From Vibrio cholerae (GTDB lineage Bacteria; Actinomycetota; Actinomycetes; Actinomycetales; Micrococcaceae): DNA of 64,000 nucleotides. The position numbers were made by a program, and so were the translations under genes. This document shows, piece by piece, positions 27,182-36,659 of the stretch. Under the pieces are notes generated by a model. It saw only the letters and a program-made list of their open reading frames with translations, had not been told where the DNA came from and searched no databases. The DNA lies in assembly GCA_009728235.1 (NCBI GenBank), contig WNZI01000010.1, positions 24,220-88,219 of the forward strand. Direction: 5' to 3'. Numbering within the stretch: the first letter of the stretch is position 1; each line of letters starts with the position of its first letter.

Positions 27182-27508
27182 CTAAGCCGTGGCTACCTCG
27201 CGGAGGTCGGCCAACTCCATGGAGTCCGGCTGCCCCCAGGCGCCGGAGAAGTCACAGGACAGGATGAACTCGACCGCGACGGGACCGGTGAGGAGGAGCC
27301 CTTCCACGTAATCCACGCCGTTCCGCTGCGTCGACTCCACCCCTTCGGAAGCCAGGAGACCGAGGACCTCCGAGGTCTCGAGGGCGTCCTCGTCGTGGGT
27401 GGAGCACCAGTAGACGTACAGGCCCTCGAACTCGTCGAGCGAGACCAGTGAGCCGTCGGCGGTGACGGTGAGGCAGGTGTTCAGGAAAGCGTCGATGTGC
27501 TGCGTCAT
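27182..27508 (-). CDS. hypothetical protein
   Basis: A 108-residue soluble acidic protein beginning MTQHIDAFLNTCLTVTADGS. It has a mixed alpha/beta look and two cysteines but no motif I recognise. It starts 20 bases upstream of the YbaK gene on the same strand and may be co-transcribed with it. Confidence 0.6.
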   Translation of the reverse strand: MTQHIDAFLNTCLTVTADGSLVSLDEFEGLYVYWCSTHDEDALETSEVLGLLASEGVESTQRNGVDYVEGLLLTGPVAVEFILSCDFSGAWGQPDSMELADLREVATA

Positions 27509-27929
27509 GGTGGAGATCCTTTGCAGTCGGGGAAAGCAGTGCCGACGGGGCGTGGGCCGGTCGGGCAGTCCGCGCGAAGCGGTGGGGGAGGTGTCACGCC
27601 CGGCGCGGGAGTGACCGAAGAGAGGCGTGAACGAGGTGTCAGAGCAGCGGGTGCGGAGCCCGGTCGTGTTCCGAGGAAGAGGCAGGGCGCCGGACAGGGC
27701 CGCCTGCGAGGAGTTGTCGAAGAAGTATTTCCGGGGTGTTCATGCTGCACGCCCCTTCCGGGGGTGGTGCTCTGCTGCTGAGTACCCGGCGCGACGGCCA
27801 GGGTGACGAAGAGAAGAACCGAAGACAGCCGCCTTCTTCTAGACAACTACCCCCACCCTACCCTGATGCCCCGGATGCCGTACGGCGGCCTCGCTACAGT
27901 ACTCGTATGCACCCCGGAGGAGGCCCGCC
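27509..27929. other. 421-base stretch without a confident gene
   Basis: No long frame has credible coding character. On the minus strand, 27639-27743 holds a 34-codon frame with GGAAGGGG about eight bases before its ATG (MNTPEILLRQLLAGG...), which could be a small protein or leader peptide, but nothing supports function. A longer minus frame from 27846 is low-complexity Pro/Arg/Ser sequence and looks spurious. Confidence 0.4.
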
Positions 27930-28223
27930 ATGTGGATCGGATTCGTCGAGTTCGACGTCCTGCTCGGAGACGTCCATTCGCTGAAGGGCAAGCGGTCAGT
28001 GGTTCGTCCGCTGGTCTCGGATCTCCGCCGGCGGTTCGAGCTGTCGGTCGCCGAGGTGGGACACCAGGACCTGCACCGCAGGGCCGTGGTCGGGGCCGGA
28101 GTGGTCGGTGGTGACAGGCAGCATGTGGTCGACGTGCTGGACAGCGTGGAGCGATTCGTCGCGGCGAGGCCGGAGGTCGAGCTCCTGAGCGCCCGGCGCC
28201 GGCTCCTCAACAGCGAGGACTAG
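27930..28223 (+). CDS. DUF503 (YlxP-like) protein
   Basis: A 97-residue protein of the DUF503 family. The conserved start MWIGFVEFDVLLGDVHSLKGKRSVVRPLVSDLRRRF is seen in two adjoining parts, followed by VAEVGHQDLHRRAVVG. GGAGGA lies just upstream of the ATG. Relatives sit beside ribosome-maturation genes in Firmicutes, but the role is unproven. Here it stands alone. Confidence 0.88.
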   Translation: MWIGFVEFDVLLGDVHSLKGKRSVVRPLVSDLRRRFELSVAEVGHQDLHRRAVVGAGVVGGDRQHVVDVLDSVERFVAARPEVELLSARRRLLNSED

Positions 28224-28237
28224 CCGGGGCAGTGGCA

Positions 28238-28272
28238 GGGCGGCCGGTGCTCCGCCGAACGCTCGGCCGCCC
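28238..28272. terminator. possible bidirectional terminator
   Basis: GGGCGGCCG ... CGGCCGCCC, 9-bp arms with a 17-base loop, between the convergent DUF503 and HAD genes. Confidence 0.4.
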
Positions 28273-28288
28273 GGTTGCCGCCGGTCGG

Positions 28289-28990
28289 CTACGACGTCGC
28301 GAGCGTGTGCAGTGCGCCGTCGTCGAACGCGTCGAGCAGCGCCCGGATGTCCTTGTAGACCTCGACGGCGCCGGCATCGCGCAGTTCCGCCTCGCTCGTT
28401 CCGCCCGAGGCGAGTCCGATCGTGGGGATCTTCAGTTCGGAGGCGGCCAGCACGTCCCATACCGAATCGCCGACGAAGACCGCGTTCGCGGCCTCCAGCC
28501 CACCGGCCTCGAGGGCGGCCTCGAGGATGTCCGGGGAGGGCTTGCTGTTGTCCGCGTCGCCCGAGCTCGTGGCGGCAGTGATCGCCTCGTCCGCATCGAT
28601 GATGCCGCGGAGGACACCGAGCTCCTGCTGCGAGGCGGACGACGCGAGGACCACGGTCAGGCCGTCATCGGCACACCGACGCACGAGGTCCGCTGCACCC
28701 TCGAAGGGGCGGAGGCCGGGCCAGTAGGTCGAGAAGATGGCACCGTGGGTGGAGTCCAGCTCGGTGTCCTGCTCCGCGTCGCGATCGTCCCCGAGGAGGT
28801 GTGCGACGAGCTTGTCCCCGCCCATCCCGATCGCCCGGTGGATCTCCGCCATGGGCACGTCGTGTCCGAAGCGGCGGAAGGCCTGCCACCAGGCGACGGT
28901 GTGCTGGTAGTTCGAATCGACGAGCGTGCCGTCCACGTCGAAGAGCACGCCGTGCCGCGCGTCGGGGGAGTGCGCCGTTCCGTCTGCCAT
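28289..28990 (-). CDS. HAD family hydrolase (phosphoglycolate phosphatase-like)
   Basis: A 233-residue HAD phosphatase. Motif I is GVLFDVDGTLVDSNY, motif II is VVLASSASQQE, the lysine is in DNSKPSPDI and motif IV is AVFVGDSVWDV. The helical cap after motif I gives a C1-type cap. The ATG at 28990 gives the normal N-terminus. Substrate could be a sugar phosphate or phosphoglycolate. Confidence 0.9.
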   Translation of the reverse strand: MADGTAHSPDARHGVLFDVDGTLVDSNYQHTVAWWQAFRRFGHDVPMAEIHRAIGMGGDKLVAHLLGDDRDAEQDTELDSTHGAIFSTYWPGLRPFEGAADLVRRCADDGLTVVLASSASQQELGVLRGIIDADEAITAATSSGDADNSKPSPDILEAALEAGGLEAANAVFVGDSVWDVLAASELKIPTIGLASGGTSEAELRDAGAVEVYKDIRALLDAFDDGALHTLATS

Positions 28991-29098
28991 GTGGGTGTAC
29001 CTTCCTCGTGCCGGATCTTCCTCACCCGAGTCTAGGAACACCCGCGCTCCTGCGGGTGCTTCCCGGACTGTTGCACGGGGGCGGAAAGTGTGGCTCGG

Positions 29099-30313
29099 TC
29101 AGGCGGTGGCCACGGGCTCGACGACGATCGCCACACGCTCGTCGCCGATGCGCGTCAGCACGAGCGTGGCCTTCTTCCTGCCCTTGCCCGATCCGGTCAG
29201 GAGCTGCTTCCGGACCTCCTCCGGCGTGACCGAGGTGCCGCGTTTCTTGATGTCCAGGACCCCGATCCCCTCGGTCCGGACCCAGGCCTTCAGCGCCTTG
29301 ACGTTGTAGGGACGTACCTCGAGCACGCGGTAGGCGCGCGCGAACGGGGTGTCCGTCAGGAACGGCGCGCAGATGTAGGCGATCATCGGATCGAGCAGGT
29401 GCCCGCCCAGCCGGTCCGCGAGGTCGGCCACGAGTTCGGCGCGGATGACGGCTCCGTCGGGTTCGTAGAGGTATCCGGCAGGCTCGCCGATCGCGGGTGT
29501 CGGGCCGTGGCCGAACTCCTGCTCGGACACCATCTCGGCGGCCCCGCGCGGTCCGATGGTCAGGGCGGCACGGCGGACGCCGTCGCGCCTGAGCGCGTTG
29601 AACCAGAGCGCCACCTCGGTGACGTCGCCGTCCACCGAGACCCACTGCGCCTCGCACCCGGCGGGGATGGAATCGTGGGGCATGCCCGGACCCATCTTGA
29701 CGCCGACGGGCTTCCCGCTGTCGGCGAGTTCCTGGACGAAGGACAGGGGAGGCGAGAACGCCTCTGGATCGAAGAGCCGGGACGTGCCCGAGGTGGTCGT
29801 GGTCCTCCGCGCAGGGTCGAGCCAGACGCCGTCGTACTCCGCGGTGTCGACGAAGGAGGCGTCCGCGTTGACGACGCGGGCGTTGGGGAAGGGCATCAGG
29901 TTCATGGTCGCGGCTGCCGCCGTCGTCTCGTCCAGTTCGACGGCGGTGACCTCACGGTCCAATGTGGCGAGGGCCATGCTGTCGGCGCCGAGCCCGCACC
30001 CGAGGTCAGCGATCTTCACGAGGCCTGCGTCGACGAAGCGCTGCGCATGGCGGGCGGCGACGGTCAGGCGGGTGGCCTGCTCCAGACCGGCTGCGGTGAA
30101 GATCATGCGATCGGCGAAGGGCCCGAATTTGGCGGAGGCCTTCGCCCGCAGGCGGGACTGCGTGAGGGCTGCTGCAACCACCTCCGGCGCGTATCCGGCC
30201 GCCCGGAGCTGCCCGGTGAGGCGCATGCTGTCGGCTTCGGTGTAGGGACCGAGCGAGTTCAGCAGCTCCCAGCCCTCGGGGGTGAGGATCTCCGCGATGT
30301 TGTCCGACGCCAT
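29099..30313 (-). CDS. class I SAM-dependent methyltransferase with THUMP-like C-terminal domain
   Basis: A 404-residue protein. Residues about 90-200 form a Rossmann methyltransferase fold with the SAM motif IADLGCGLGADSMALA and the acidic VTAVELDE. GVWLDPARR is a family motif, and the C-terminal part (LDIKKRGTSVTPEEVRKQLL and beyond) is the THUMP-like domain. Proteins of this build are widespread in actinobacteria and are thought to modify RNA, but the target is unknown. A 7-bp hairpin downstream (29039-29058) may end transcription. Confidence 0.87.
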   Translation of the reverse strand: MASDNIAEILTPEGWELLNSLGPYTEADSMRLTGQLRAAGYAPEVVAAALTQSRLRAKASAKFGPFADRMIFTAAGLEQATRLTVAARHAQRFVDAGLVKIADLGCGLGADSMALATLDREVTAVELDETTAAAATMNLMPFPNARVVNADASFVDTAEYDGVWLDPARRTTTTSGTSRLFDPEAFSPPLSFVQELADSGKPVGVKMGPGMPHDSIPAGCEAQWVSVDGDVTEVALWFNALRRDGVRRAALTIGPRGAAEMVSEQEFGHGPTPAIGEPAGYLYEPDGAVIRAELVADLADRLGGHLLDPMIAYICAPFLTDTPFARAYRVLEVRPYNVKALKAWVRTEGIGVLDIKKRGTSVTPEEVRKQLLTGSGKGRKKATLVLTRIGDERVAIVVEPVATA

Positions 30314-30322
30314 GCAGCCAGC

Positions 30323-31081
30323 CTAGGCGAAGTAGACCGCGATCCTGTTGCCGCGGATCTGCTCCACCTGGATGTCCACGTCGTACACGTCGTGGAGGAC
30401 CGAGGGCGTCATGATCTCCTCGGGCGTGCCCTGGTGGATCAGGGCGCCGTCGCGCATGGCGATGATGGTGTCCGAGTAGCAGGAGGCGAAGTTGATGTCG
30501 TGGATGACCAGGACCACGGTCTTCCCGAGTTCGTCGACGAGCCGACGGAGCAGCCGCATCATGTCCACCGAGTGCTTCATGTCGAGGTTGTTGAGCGGCT
30601 CGTCGAGGAGGATGTAGTCGGTGTCCTGTGCCAGCACCATCGCGATGAACGCACGCTGGCGCTGACCGCCGGAGAGCTCGTCGACGAACCTGTCCGCCAG
30701 GTCCGTGAGGTCGAGGTAGTCCAGGGCGCGCTCGATGTGCTCACGGTCCACCACCGTGGGACGCCCGTTGTTGTGCGGGAACCGCCCGAAGCCCACGAGG
30801 TCCCGCACGGAGAGCCGGACGGTCAGCTGGTTCTCCTGCCGCAGGATGGACAGGGTGCGCGCGAGGGTGGGGCCCGGCGCGGTGCTGACGTCGAGCCCGG
30901 CCACAGATACCGTGCCTGCGTCGAGCGGCAGGAGCCTGCTCATGAGCGAGAGCAGCGTCGATTTCCCGGCGCCGTTCGGGCCGATGATCGAGGTGACACC
31001 GCCGCTCGGGATCGTGCAGCCGACGTCGTCCACCACCGTGGTGGTGCCGTAGCGCTTGGTGGCATGGGCGACGGTGATCAT
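30323..31081 (-). CDS. iron-siderophore ABC transporter ATP-binding protein
   Basis: A 252-residue ATPase of the FepC/FecE class. Walker A is GPNGAGKST, the signature LSGGQRQR, Walker B ILLDEPLNNLD and the switch histidine is in VIHDINFA. It is coupled to the permease upstream by an ATGA overlap. It powers uptake of a ferric siderophore together with two FecCD permeases and a binding lipoprotein. The VctC/CeuD/YclP subgroup is a good match. Confidence 0.93.
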   Translation of the reverse strand: MITVAHATKRYGTTTVVDDVGCTIPSGGVTSIIGPNGAGKSTLLSLMSRLLPLDAGTVSVAGLDVSTAPGPTLARTLSILRQENQLTVRLSVRDLVGFGRFPHNNGRPTVVDREHIERALDYLDLTDLADRFVDELSGGQRQRAFIAMVLAQDTDYILLDEPLNNLDMKHSVDMMRLLRRLVDELGKTVVLVIHDINFASCYSDTIIAMRDGALIHQGTPEEIMTPSVLHDVYDVDIQVEQIRGNRIAVYFA

Positions 31082-32091
31082 CTGACGCGGCCTTTCAGCA
31101 GGAGTGCGAGGAACACGAGGCCGCCGGTGAACTCGATGACGATGCTCAGTGCGGTGTCGAAGGCGAAGACCTGCTCGAGGACGAGTTGCCCACCCACGAG
31201 TGCGATCACGCCGAGCAGGACGGCGATCGGGAGGACGACGGCGTGCCGGAACTGGCTGCAGAGCTGGTAGGCCAGCGCCGAGACGAGCAGGCCGAAGAAC
31301 GTCACCGGTCCCACGAGTGCGGTGGAGACGGCGACGAGCACCGAGCAGATCACGAGGACCAGCGTCACAGTGCGCCGGTAGTCCACGCCGAGCCCGACGG
31401 CGGTGTCGCGGCCCAGGGCCAGGACGTCGAGGCGGTGGCGCAGCCGCCAGGCCGGGATGCAGAGACCGGCGACGGCGACGGCGGAGATGAGCAGCAGGCT
31501 CGGATCCACCCGGTTGAAGCTGGCGAAGAACAGGTCCTGCAGGATGATGTACTCGCTGGGGTCCATCAGGCGCTGCAGCAGTGATGACAGGCCCCTGAAG
31601 AACACTCCGAAGACGATGCCGACGAGCAGCAGCAGGTGGAGGCTCCGCCCTCCGCCGGTGAAGAGCCACCGGTACAGCAGCCAGGAGAACGCCACCATGA
31701 GGGCGACCTCGACGAGGAAGCGGATCGGTGCCCCGAGGGTCAGGAGCGTCCGGGCGCCGAGGGCGAACGCGAGCACGGTCTGGATGAGGATGTACAGCGC
31801 GTCCAGCCCCATGATGGACGGCGTCAGGATCCGGTTGCCGGTCACGGTCTGGAACAGGACGGTCGATACGCCGACCGCGACGGCGACCAGGACCATCGCT
31901 CCCACTCGGTTGAGGCGCCGCGGCAGGACGTACCCGAGGTTGCCCTCGAGTCCCACCAGGAGGAATGCTGCGACCAGAGCCACGCAGGCGGCGCCGAGCA
32001 CTCCCAGCCAGACAGCCGGCGGAATCGAGCGGACGGGCTTCCGGCCGGACTGCACGACGGCGGTGGGAAGGGCGTTCGTCCTAGCGCGCAC
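31078..32091 (-). CDS. iron-siderophore ABC transporter permease (FecCD family, second)
   Basis: A membrane permease of about 337 residues with nine to ten helices. Family marks: VSTVLFQTVTGNRILTPSIMGLDALY and LGRDTAVGLGVDYRRTV, then VGPVTFFGLLVSALAYQL, the coupling helix region. The GTG at 32091 is chosen because GGAGG sits seven bases before it; an ATG two codons earlier lies too close. Its start overlaps the end of the first permease by about 11 bases. Confidence 0.92.
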   Translation of the reverse strand: MRARTNALPTAVVQSGRKPVRSIPPAVWLGVLGAACVALVAAFLLVGLEGNLGYVLPRRLNRVGAMVLVAVAVGVSTVLFQTVTGNRILTPSIMGLDALYILIQTVLAFALGARTLLTLGAPIRFLVEVALMVAFSWLLYRWLFTGGGRSLHLLLLVGIVFGVFFRGLSSLLQRLMDPSEYIILQDLFFASFNRVDPSLLLISAVAVAGLCIPAWRLRHRLDVLALGRDTAVGLGVDYRRTVTLVLVICSVLVAVSTALVGPVTFFGLLVSALAYQLCSQFRHAVVLPIAVLLGVIALVGGQLVLEQVFAFDTALSIVIEFTGGLVFLALLLKGRVR

Positions 32092-33094
32092 CGGCATTCC
32101 TCCGAACGAGCAGGGTGATGAACAGCGCACTGCCCACCACCGAGACGATCACGCCCACCGGCACTTCGTAGGGGAAGCGGATCACGCGGCCCAGGATGTC
32201 GCAGGCGAGGACGAAACCGGCGCCGAGGACGGCGATCCATGGCACGGCCCGGCGGACGTTGTCCCCGACCACGAGGGAGACGAGGTTGGGCACGATGAGT
32301 CCGAGGAACGGAATGGCACCGACCACCACGACGACGACGGCACTGATCAGGCTCACGAGCACGAGACCGAGGTTCATGGTGCGCCGGTAGTCGAGGCCGA
32401 GGTTGGTGGTGAATTCCTCACCCATGCCTGCAACGGTGAAGCGGTCGGCGCAGACGTACCCGACGACGGCGAGGACGGCGACGATCCAGAGCAGCTCGTA
32501 GCGGCCTCGGATGAGTCCGGAGAAGTCGCCGATCATCCAGGTGTTGAGCGTCTGCAGGAGGTCGAAGCGGTAGGCGAAGAACGTGGTCACCGCTGCGATG
32601 ACCCCGCCGAGCATGATGCCTACGAGGGGCACGATCAGGGTGTTCCGCAGTGGTATCCGGCGGAGGACGGTGAGGAACAGGGCCGTACCGGCCATGGCGA
32701 AGAGCGCTGCGATGAGCATCTTCCCCAGGATCGGGGCGCCGGGGACGAGGAGGGTCGCCACGAGGATCCCCGCCGTCGCGGATTCGACGGTTCCGACCGT
32801 CGACGGCTCCACGAAACGGTTCCGCGCCATGAGCTGGAGGATGAAGCCTGCGATACTGAGCGCGATCCCGGCCAGGATCACCGCGAGGGTGCGCGGAACC
32901 CGGCTGATGAGGAACGTCTGCCAGACCCCGGCGTCGCCCGCCAGCAGATCCGCGGGCGTCACGGTCGAGACCCCGACGAAGAGGCTGATGAGGGCGAGCA
33001 GCAGCACGGCTCCGCCGGCCAGCCACAGGGGCGGAGTGCGGGGGGAACCGTGCTGCTGGACCGGCTGCTGCGACCGGATGGAGAGGGCTGCCAT
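32081..33094 (-). CDS. iron-siderophore ABC transporter permease (FecCD family, first)
   Basis: A 337-residue permease, partner of the protein encoded next. It shows RVPRTLAVILAGIALSIAGFILQ, FVEPSTVGTVESATAGIL, and FTTNLGLDYRRTMNLGL. The ATG at 33094 follows AGGAG by six bases. First gene after the binding lipoprotein, 34 bases downstream. Confidence 0.93.
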   Translation of the reverse strand: MAALSIRSQQPVQQHGSPRTPPLWLAGGAVLLLALISLFVGVSTVTPADLLAGDAGVWQTFLISRVPRTLAVILAGIALSIAGFILQLMARNRFVEPSTVGTVESATAGILVATLLVPGAPILGKMLIAALFAMAGTALFLTVLRRIPLRNTLIVPLVGIMLGGVIAAVTTFFAYRFDLLQTLNTWMIGDFSGLIRGRYELLWIVAVLAVVGYVCADRFTVAGMGEEFTTNLGLDYRRTMNLGLVLVSLISAVVVVVVGAIPFLGLIVPNLVSLVVGDNVRRAVPWIAVLGAGFVLACDILGRVIRFPYEVPVGVIVSVVGSALFITLLVRRNAGAR

Positions 33095-33128
33095 GAGAGC
33101 TCCTGCCGCGTGGACGCGGCGGGGCCGG

Positions 33129-34073
33129 CTAGGCCGTGACGGCCTCGCTGACGGCCGAGACCATGGCGTCCAGGTTGGTGAGTCCGTAGCCGATGAGGTA
33201 CCAGCTCGCGGAGTCGAGGTAGGTGATGGCGTCGTTCTTGGCGGCGTCCGTGCCGTTGACGAGTTCGTTGTCGAGGACGGCGGAACCCGCTGCGCCGGCT
33301 TCACCGACGGCCGCATCGCGGTCGATCACGAAGAGGTGGGCGGGATTGACGTCCGCGATGTACTCGAAGGAGACGGCCTCGCCGTGCGTGCCGTCGGATG
33401 TCACCTCGGCGGCGGGCTGGACGCCGAGCACGTCGTGGATGAGACCGAAGCGCGACCCGGCTCCGTAGGCGGTGACCTCTCCCGCGCTGGTCATGAGGAT
33501 CAGGCCGTTCCCGGCGGACGCGGCTGCCTCCTTCGTCGCGGCGATCTTGGCGTCGAGGGCTGCCAGGCGGTCCTCCACCTCGTCCTCGGCGTCGAAGATC
33601 CGGCCCAGCGACTCGGTGGAATCGGTGAAGCTCGCGATCGGGTCCGCGGGATCGACGCTGAGATCGATGGTCGGGGCGATCTCGGAGAGCTCGTCGTAGG
33701 AGTCCGCCACACGTCCGGAGATGATGATGAGGTCGGGGCCGGCTGCGGCGATGGCCTCGAAGTCCGGCTCCTTCATCGAACCGATGTTCGTGATGTCGCC
33801 ACCCTCGTAGGCCGAGAGCTGTTCGGGCAGGGTGCCCTGGGGAACCCCGGCCACGTCGACCCCGAGCGCGTCCAGGCTGTCCAGGGCGCCGAGATCGAAC
33901 GTGAACACGGTCTCCGGGTTGACCGGTACCTCGGTGGTGCCCTGTGCGTGGTCGACGGAGACGGTCGAGGCAGCTGCGGGCCCGTCCGCGGCTTCGGAGG
34001 AACCACCGCACGCCGACAGGGCGAGGGTGGCCGCTGCGGCGGCGGAAAGGACGGCGAGGCGCGCGTGTGCCAT
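33129..34073 (-). CDS. iron-siderophore ABC transporter substrate-binding lipoprotein
   Basis: A 314-residue periplasmic-binding-protein-like lipoprotein of the FatB/CeuE/YclQ type. The signal peptide ends in a lipobox with Cys22 (LALSAC). The fold is the two-lobed class III type: [18 protein letters not shown], then [20 protein letters not shown], and [16 protein letters not shown] sequence near the C-terminus. First gene of the iron-uptake operon, and a perfect inverted repeat just upstream may be an iron box. Confidence 0.93.
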   Translation of the reverse strand: MAHARLAVLSAAAAATLALSACGGSSEAADGPAAASTVSVDHAQGTTEVPVNPETVFTFDLGALDSLDALGVDVAGVPQGTLPEQLSAYEGGDITNIGSMKEPDFEAIAAAGPDLIIISGRVADSYDELSEIAPTIDLSVDPADPIASFTDSTESLGRIFDAEDEVEDRLAALDAKIAATKEAAASAGNGLILMTSAGEVTAYGAGSRFGLIHDVLGVQPAAEVTSDGTHGEAVSFEYIADVNPAHLFVIDRDAAVGEAGAAGSAVLDNELVNGTDAAKNDAITYLDSASWYLIGYGLTNLDAMVSAVSEAVTA

Positions 34074-34118
34074 GGGATCTGCTCCGGAATCTGGAGGGCC
34101 GGGGAGGCCGGACGAGAA

Positions 34119-34134
34119 GTAAGGGAACCCTTAC
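34119..34134. promoter_or_regulatory. putative iron-responsive operator
   Basis: GTAAGGG-AA-CCCTTAC is a perfect inverted repeat 46 bases before the siderophore-binding lipoprotein. The TTACCT flank recalls DtxR/IdeR boxes, though it is not a close match to TTAGGTTAGGCTAACCTAA. It may bind a DtxR-type iron repressor. Confidence 0.5.
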
Positions 34135-34229
34135 CTCTATGACGATAGATGGCACTGCCCGAATTACGCAACTGAACCATGACGTATTCGTCACAACGTC
34201 GCCTCGTGGTGTTGCTGTTCGCGCAAGCA

Positions 34230-34256
34230 CTGGCACTCGCCTTGACCGAGTGCTAA
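34230..34256. promoter_or_regulatory. CIRCE element 1 (HrcA operator)
   Basis: CTGGCACTC, nine bases, GAGTGCTAA: one arm exactly fits the CIRCE consensus and the other has two changes. It overlaps the -35 of the groES promoter. Confidence 0.9.
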
Positions 34257-34270
34257 CCGTTGCATACAGT
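34242..34270 (+). promoter_or_regulatory. groES promoter
   Basis: TTGACC (34242-34247), 17 bases, TACAGT (34265-34270): a good SigA-type promoter lying between and over the two CIRCE repeats. Confidence 0.65.
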
Positions 34271-34275
34271 CGGAC

Positions 34276-34302
34276 TTGGCACTCACCCGTTGTGGGTGCC
34301 AA
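34276..34302. promoter_or_regulatory. CIRCE element 2 (HrcA operator)
   Basis: TTGGCACTC, nine bases, GGGTGCCAA: a second CIRCE-like repeat 46 bases after the first, probably just past the transcription start. HrcA bound to both would give tight heat-shock control. Confidence 0.8.
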
Positions 34303-34396
34303 TCCCGAGGGAAGCGTTCACCGGCACCGCGACGACGGTTCGCGCCCCACCCGAGGGCCTACATTCCATTGGTATCGAACGCAAAGGAGAGCCCGG

Positions 34397-34693
34397 ATGT
34401 CGGTCTCTATCAAGCCGCTTGAGGATCGTATCGTTGTCCGCCCGCTCGAAGCCGAGCAGACCACTGCTTCCGGCCTCGTCATCCCGGACACCGCCAAGGA
34501 GAAGCCCCAGGAGGGCGAGGTCGTGGCAGTTGGACCGGGTCGCGTCGACGACAACGGTAACCGCGTTCCCGTCGACGTCGCCGAGGGCGACATCGTCATC
34601 TACTCGAAGTACGGCGGAACCGAAGTGAAGCACGGCGGCCAGGAATACCTGGTCCTCTCCGCCCGCGACGTCCTCGCCGTCGTCGTCAAGTAG
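34397..34693 (+). CDS. groES: co-chaperonin GroES
   Basis: A 98-residue ring-forming co-chaperonin that caps Gro[22 protein letters not shown] opens the protein; the mobile loop (about 17-35) contains [15 protein letters not shown], and [17 protein letters not shown] is the conserved C-terminal half. AAAGGAGAG precedes the ATG. Two CIRCE sites upstream indicate HrcA repression. A strong terminator-like hairpin separates it from groEL. Confidence 0.98.
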   Translation: MSVSIKPLEDRIVVRPLEAEQTTASGLVIPDTAKEKPQEGEVVAVGPGRVDDNGNRVPVDVAEGDIVIYSKYGGTEVKHGGQEYLVLSARDVLAVVVK

Positions 34694-34710
34694 TACCCCG
34701 AATGGAAGAG

Positions 34711-34737
34711 CCCCGGCCCGCAATGGCCGGGGTTTTT
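34711..34737 (+). terminator. hairpin with T run between groES and groEL
   Basis: CCCCGGCC, six-base loop, GGCCGGGG, then TTTTT: a textbook intrinsic terminator 18 bases past the groES stop and 31 bases before groEL. It probably acts as an attenuator or processing site, giving more groES than groEL message. Confidence 0.85.
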
Positions 34738-34755
34738 CTCGCTGCACGAGCCTGA

Positions 34756-36381
<1,626 letters not shown>

Positions 36382-36410
36382 GACGCCCGGGCTCCGGCCC
36401 GCAGTTCCCG

Positions 36411-36461
36411 CACACACAGAAGCACCCCGGTTGCTCGACAGCCGGGGTGCTTCTGCGTGTG
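36411..36461 (+). terminator. terminator after groEL
   Basis: Arms of about 20 bases (36411-36430 and 36442-36461) around an 11-base loop, with one mismatch; the core is AGAAGCACCCCGG / CCGGGGTGCTTCT. Confidence 0.8.
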
Positions 36462-36600
36462 CGGCCGAAACTGGGTCCGCCGCGCGGGGGAAGATCCCAC
36501 CGGACGGTCCGCGAAAGTGGGAATGGTCCACTCTGCCCACCGGAGCGGCCTGCTCAGTGGGATGGTTCGCGCGCCCGGGATCCGCGATGACGTCGAACGA

Positions 36601-36637
36601 CGGAGCCCCGGCACTCTGCGCGAGTGCCGGGGCTCCG
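36601..36637. terminator. bidirectional terminator before the RNase J 3' end
   Basis: CGGAGCCCCGGCACT, seven-base loop, AGTGCCGGGGCTCCG: a perfect 15-bp stem 22 bases beyond the RNase J stop, which also backs up groEL termination. Confidence 0.8.
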
Positions 36638-36659
36638 GATGAAGCTGGTGAGGCTCGCC

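Noticed and set aside
27505..27846. A 113-codon minus-strand frame with a short hydrophobic start
   Set aside because: Considered as a secreted protein, but the rest is Pro/Arg/Ser low complexity and it runs over the ribosome site of the next gene.
29090..31270. A 726-codon plus-strand frame
   Set aside because: It is antisense to the THUMP-like methyltransferase and the siderophore ATPase, both with clear motifs. Its product is Arg/Gly/Val/Asp-rich with no fold, an effect of high GC.
31403..33139. A 578-codon plus-strand frame
   Set aside because: Antisense to two FecCD permeases; low-complexity composition.
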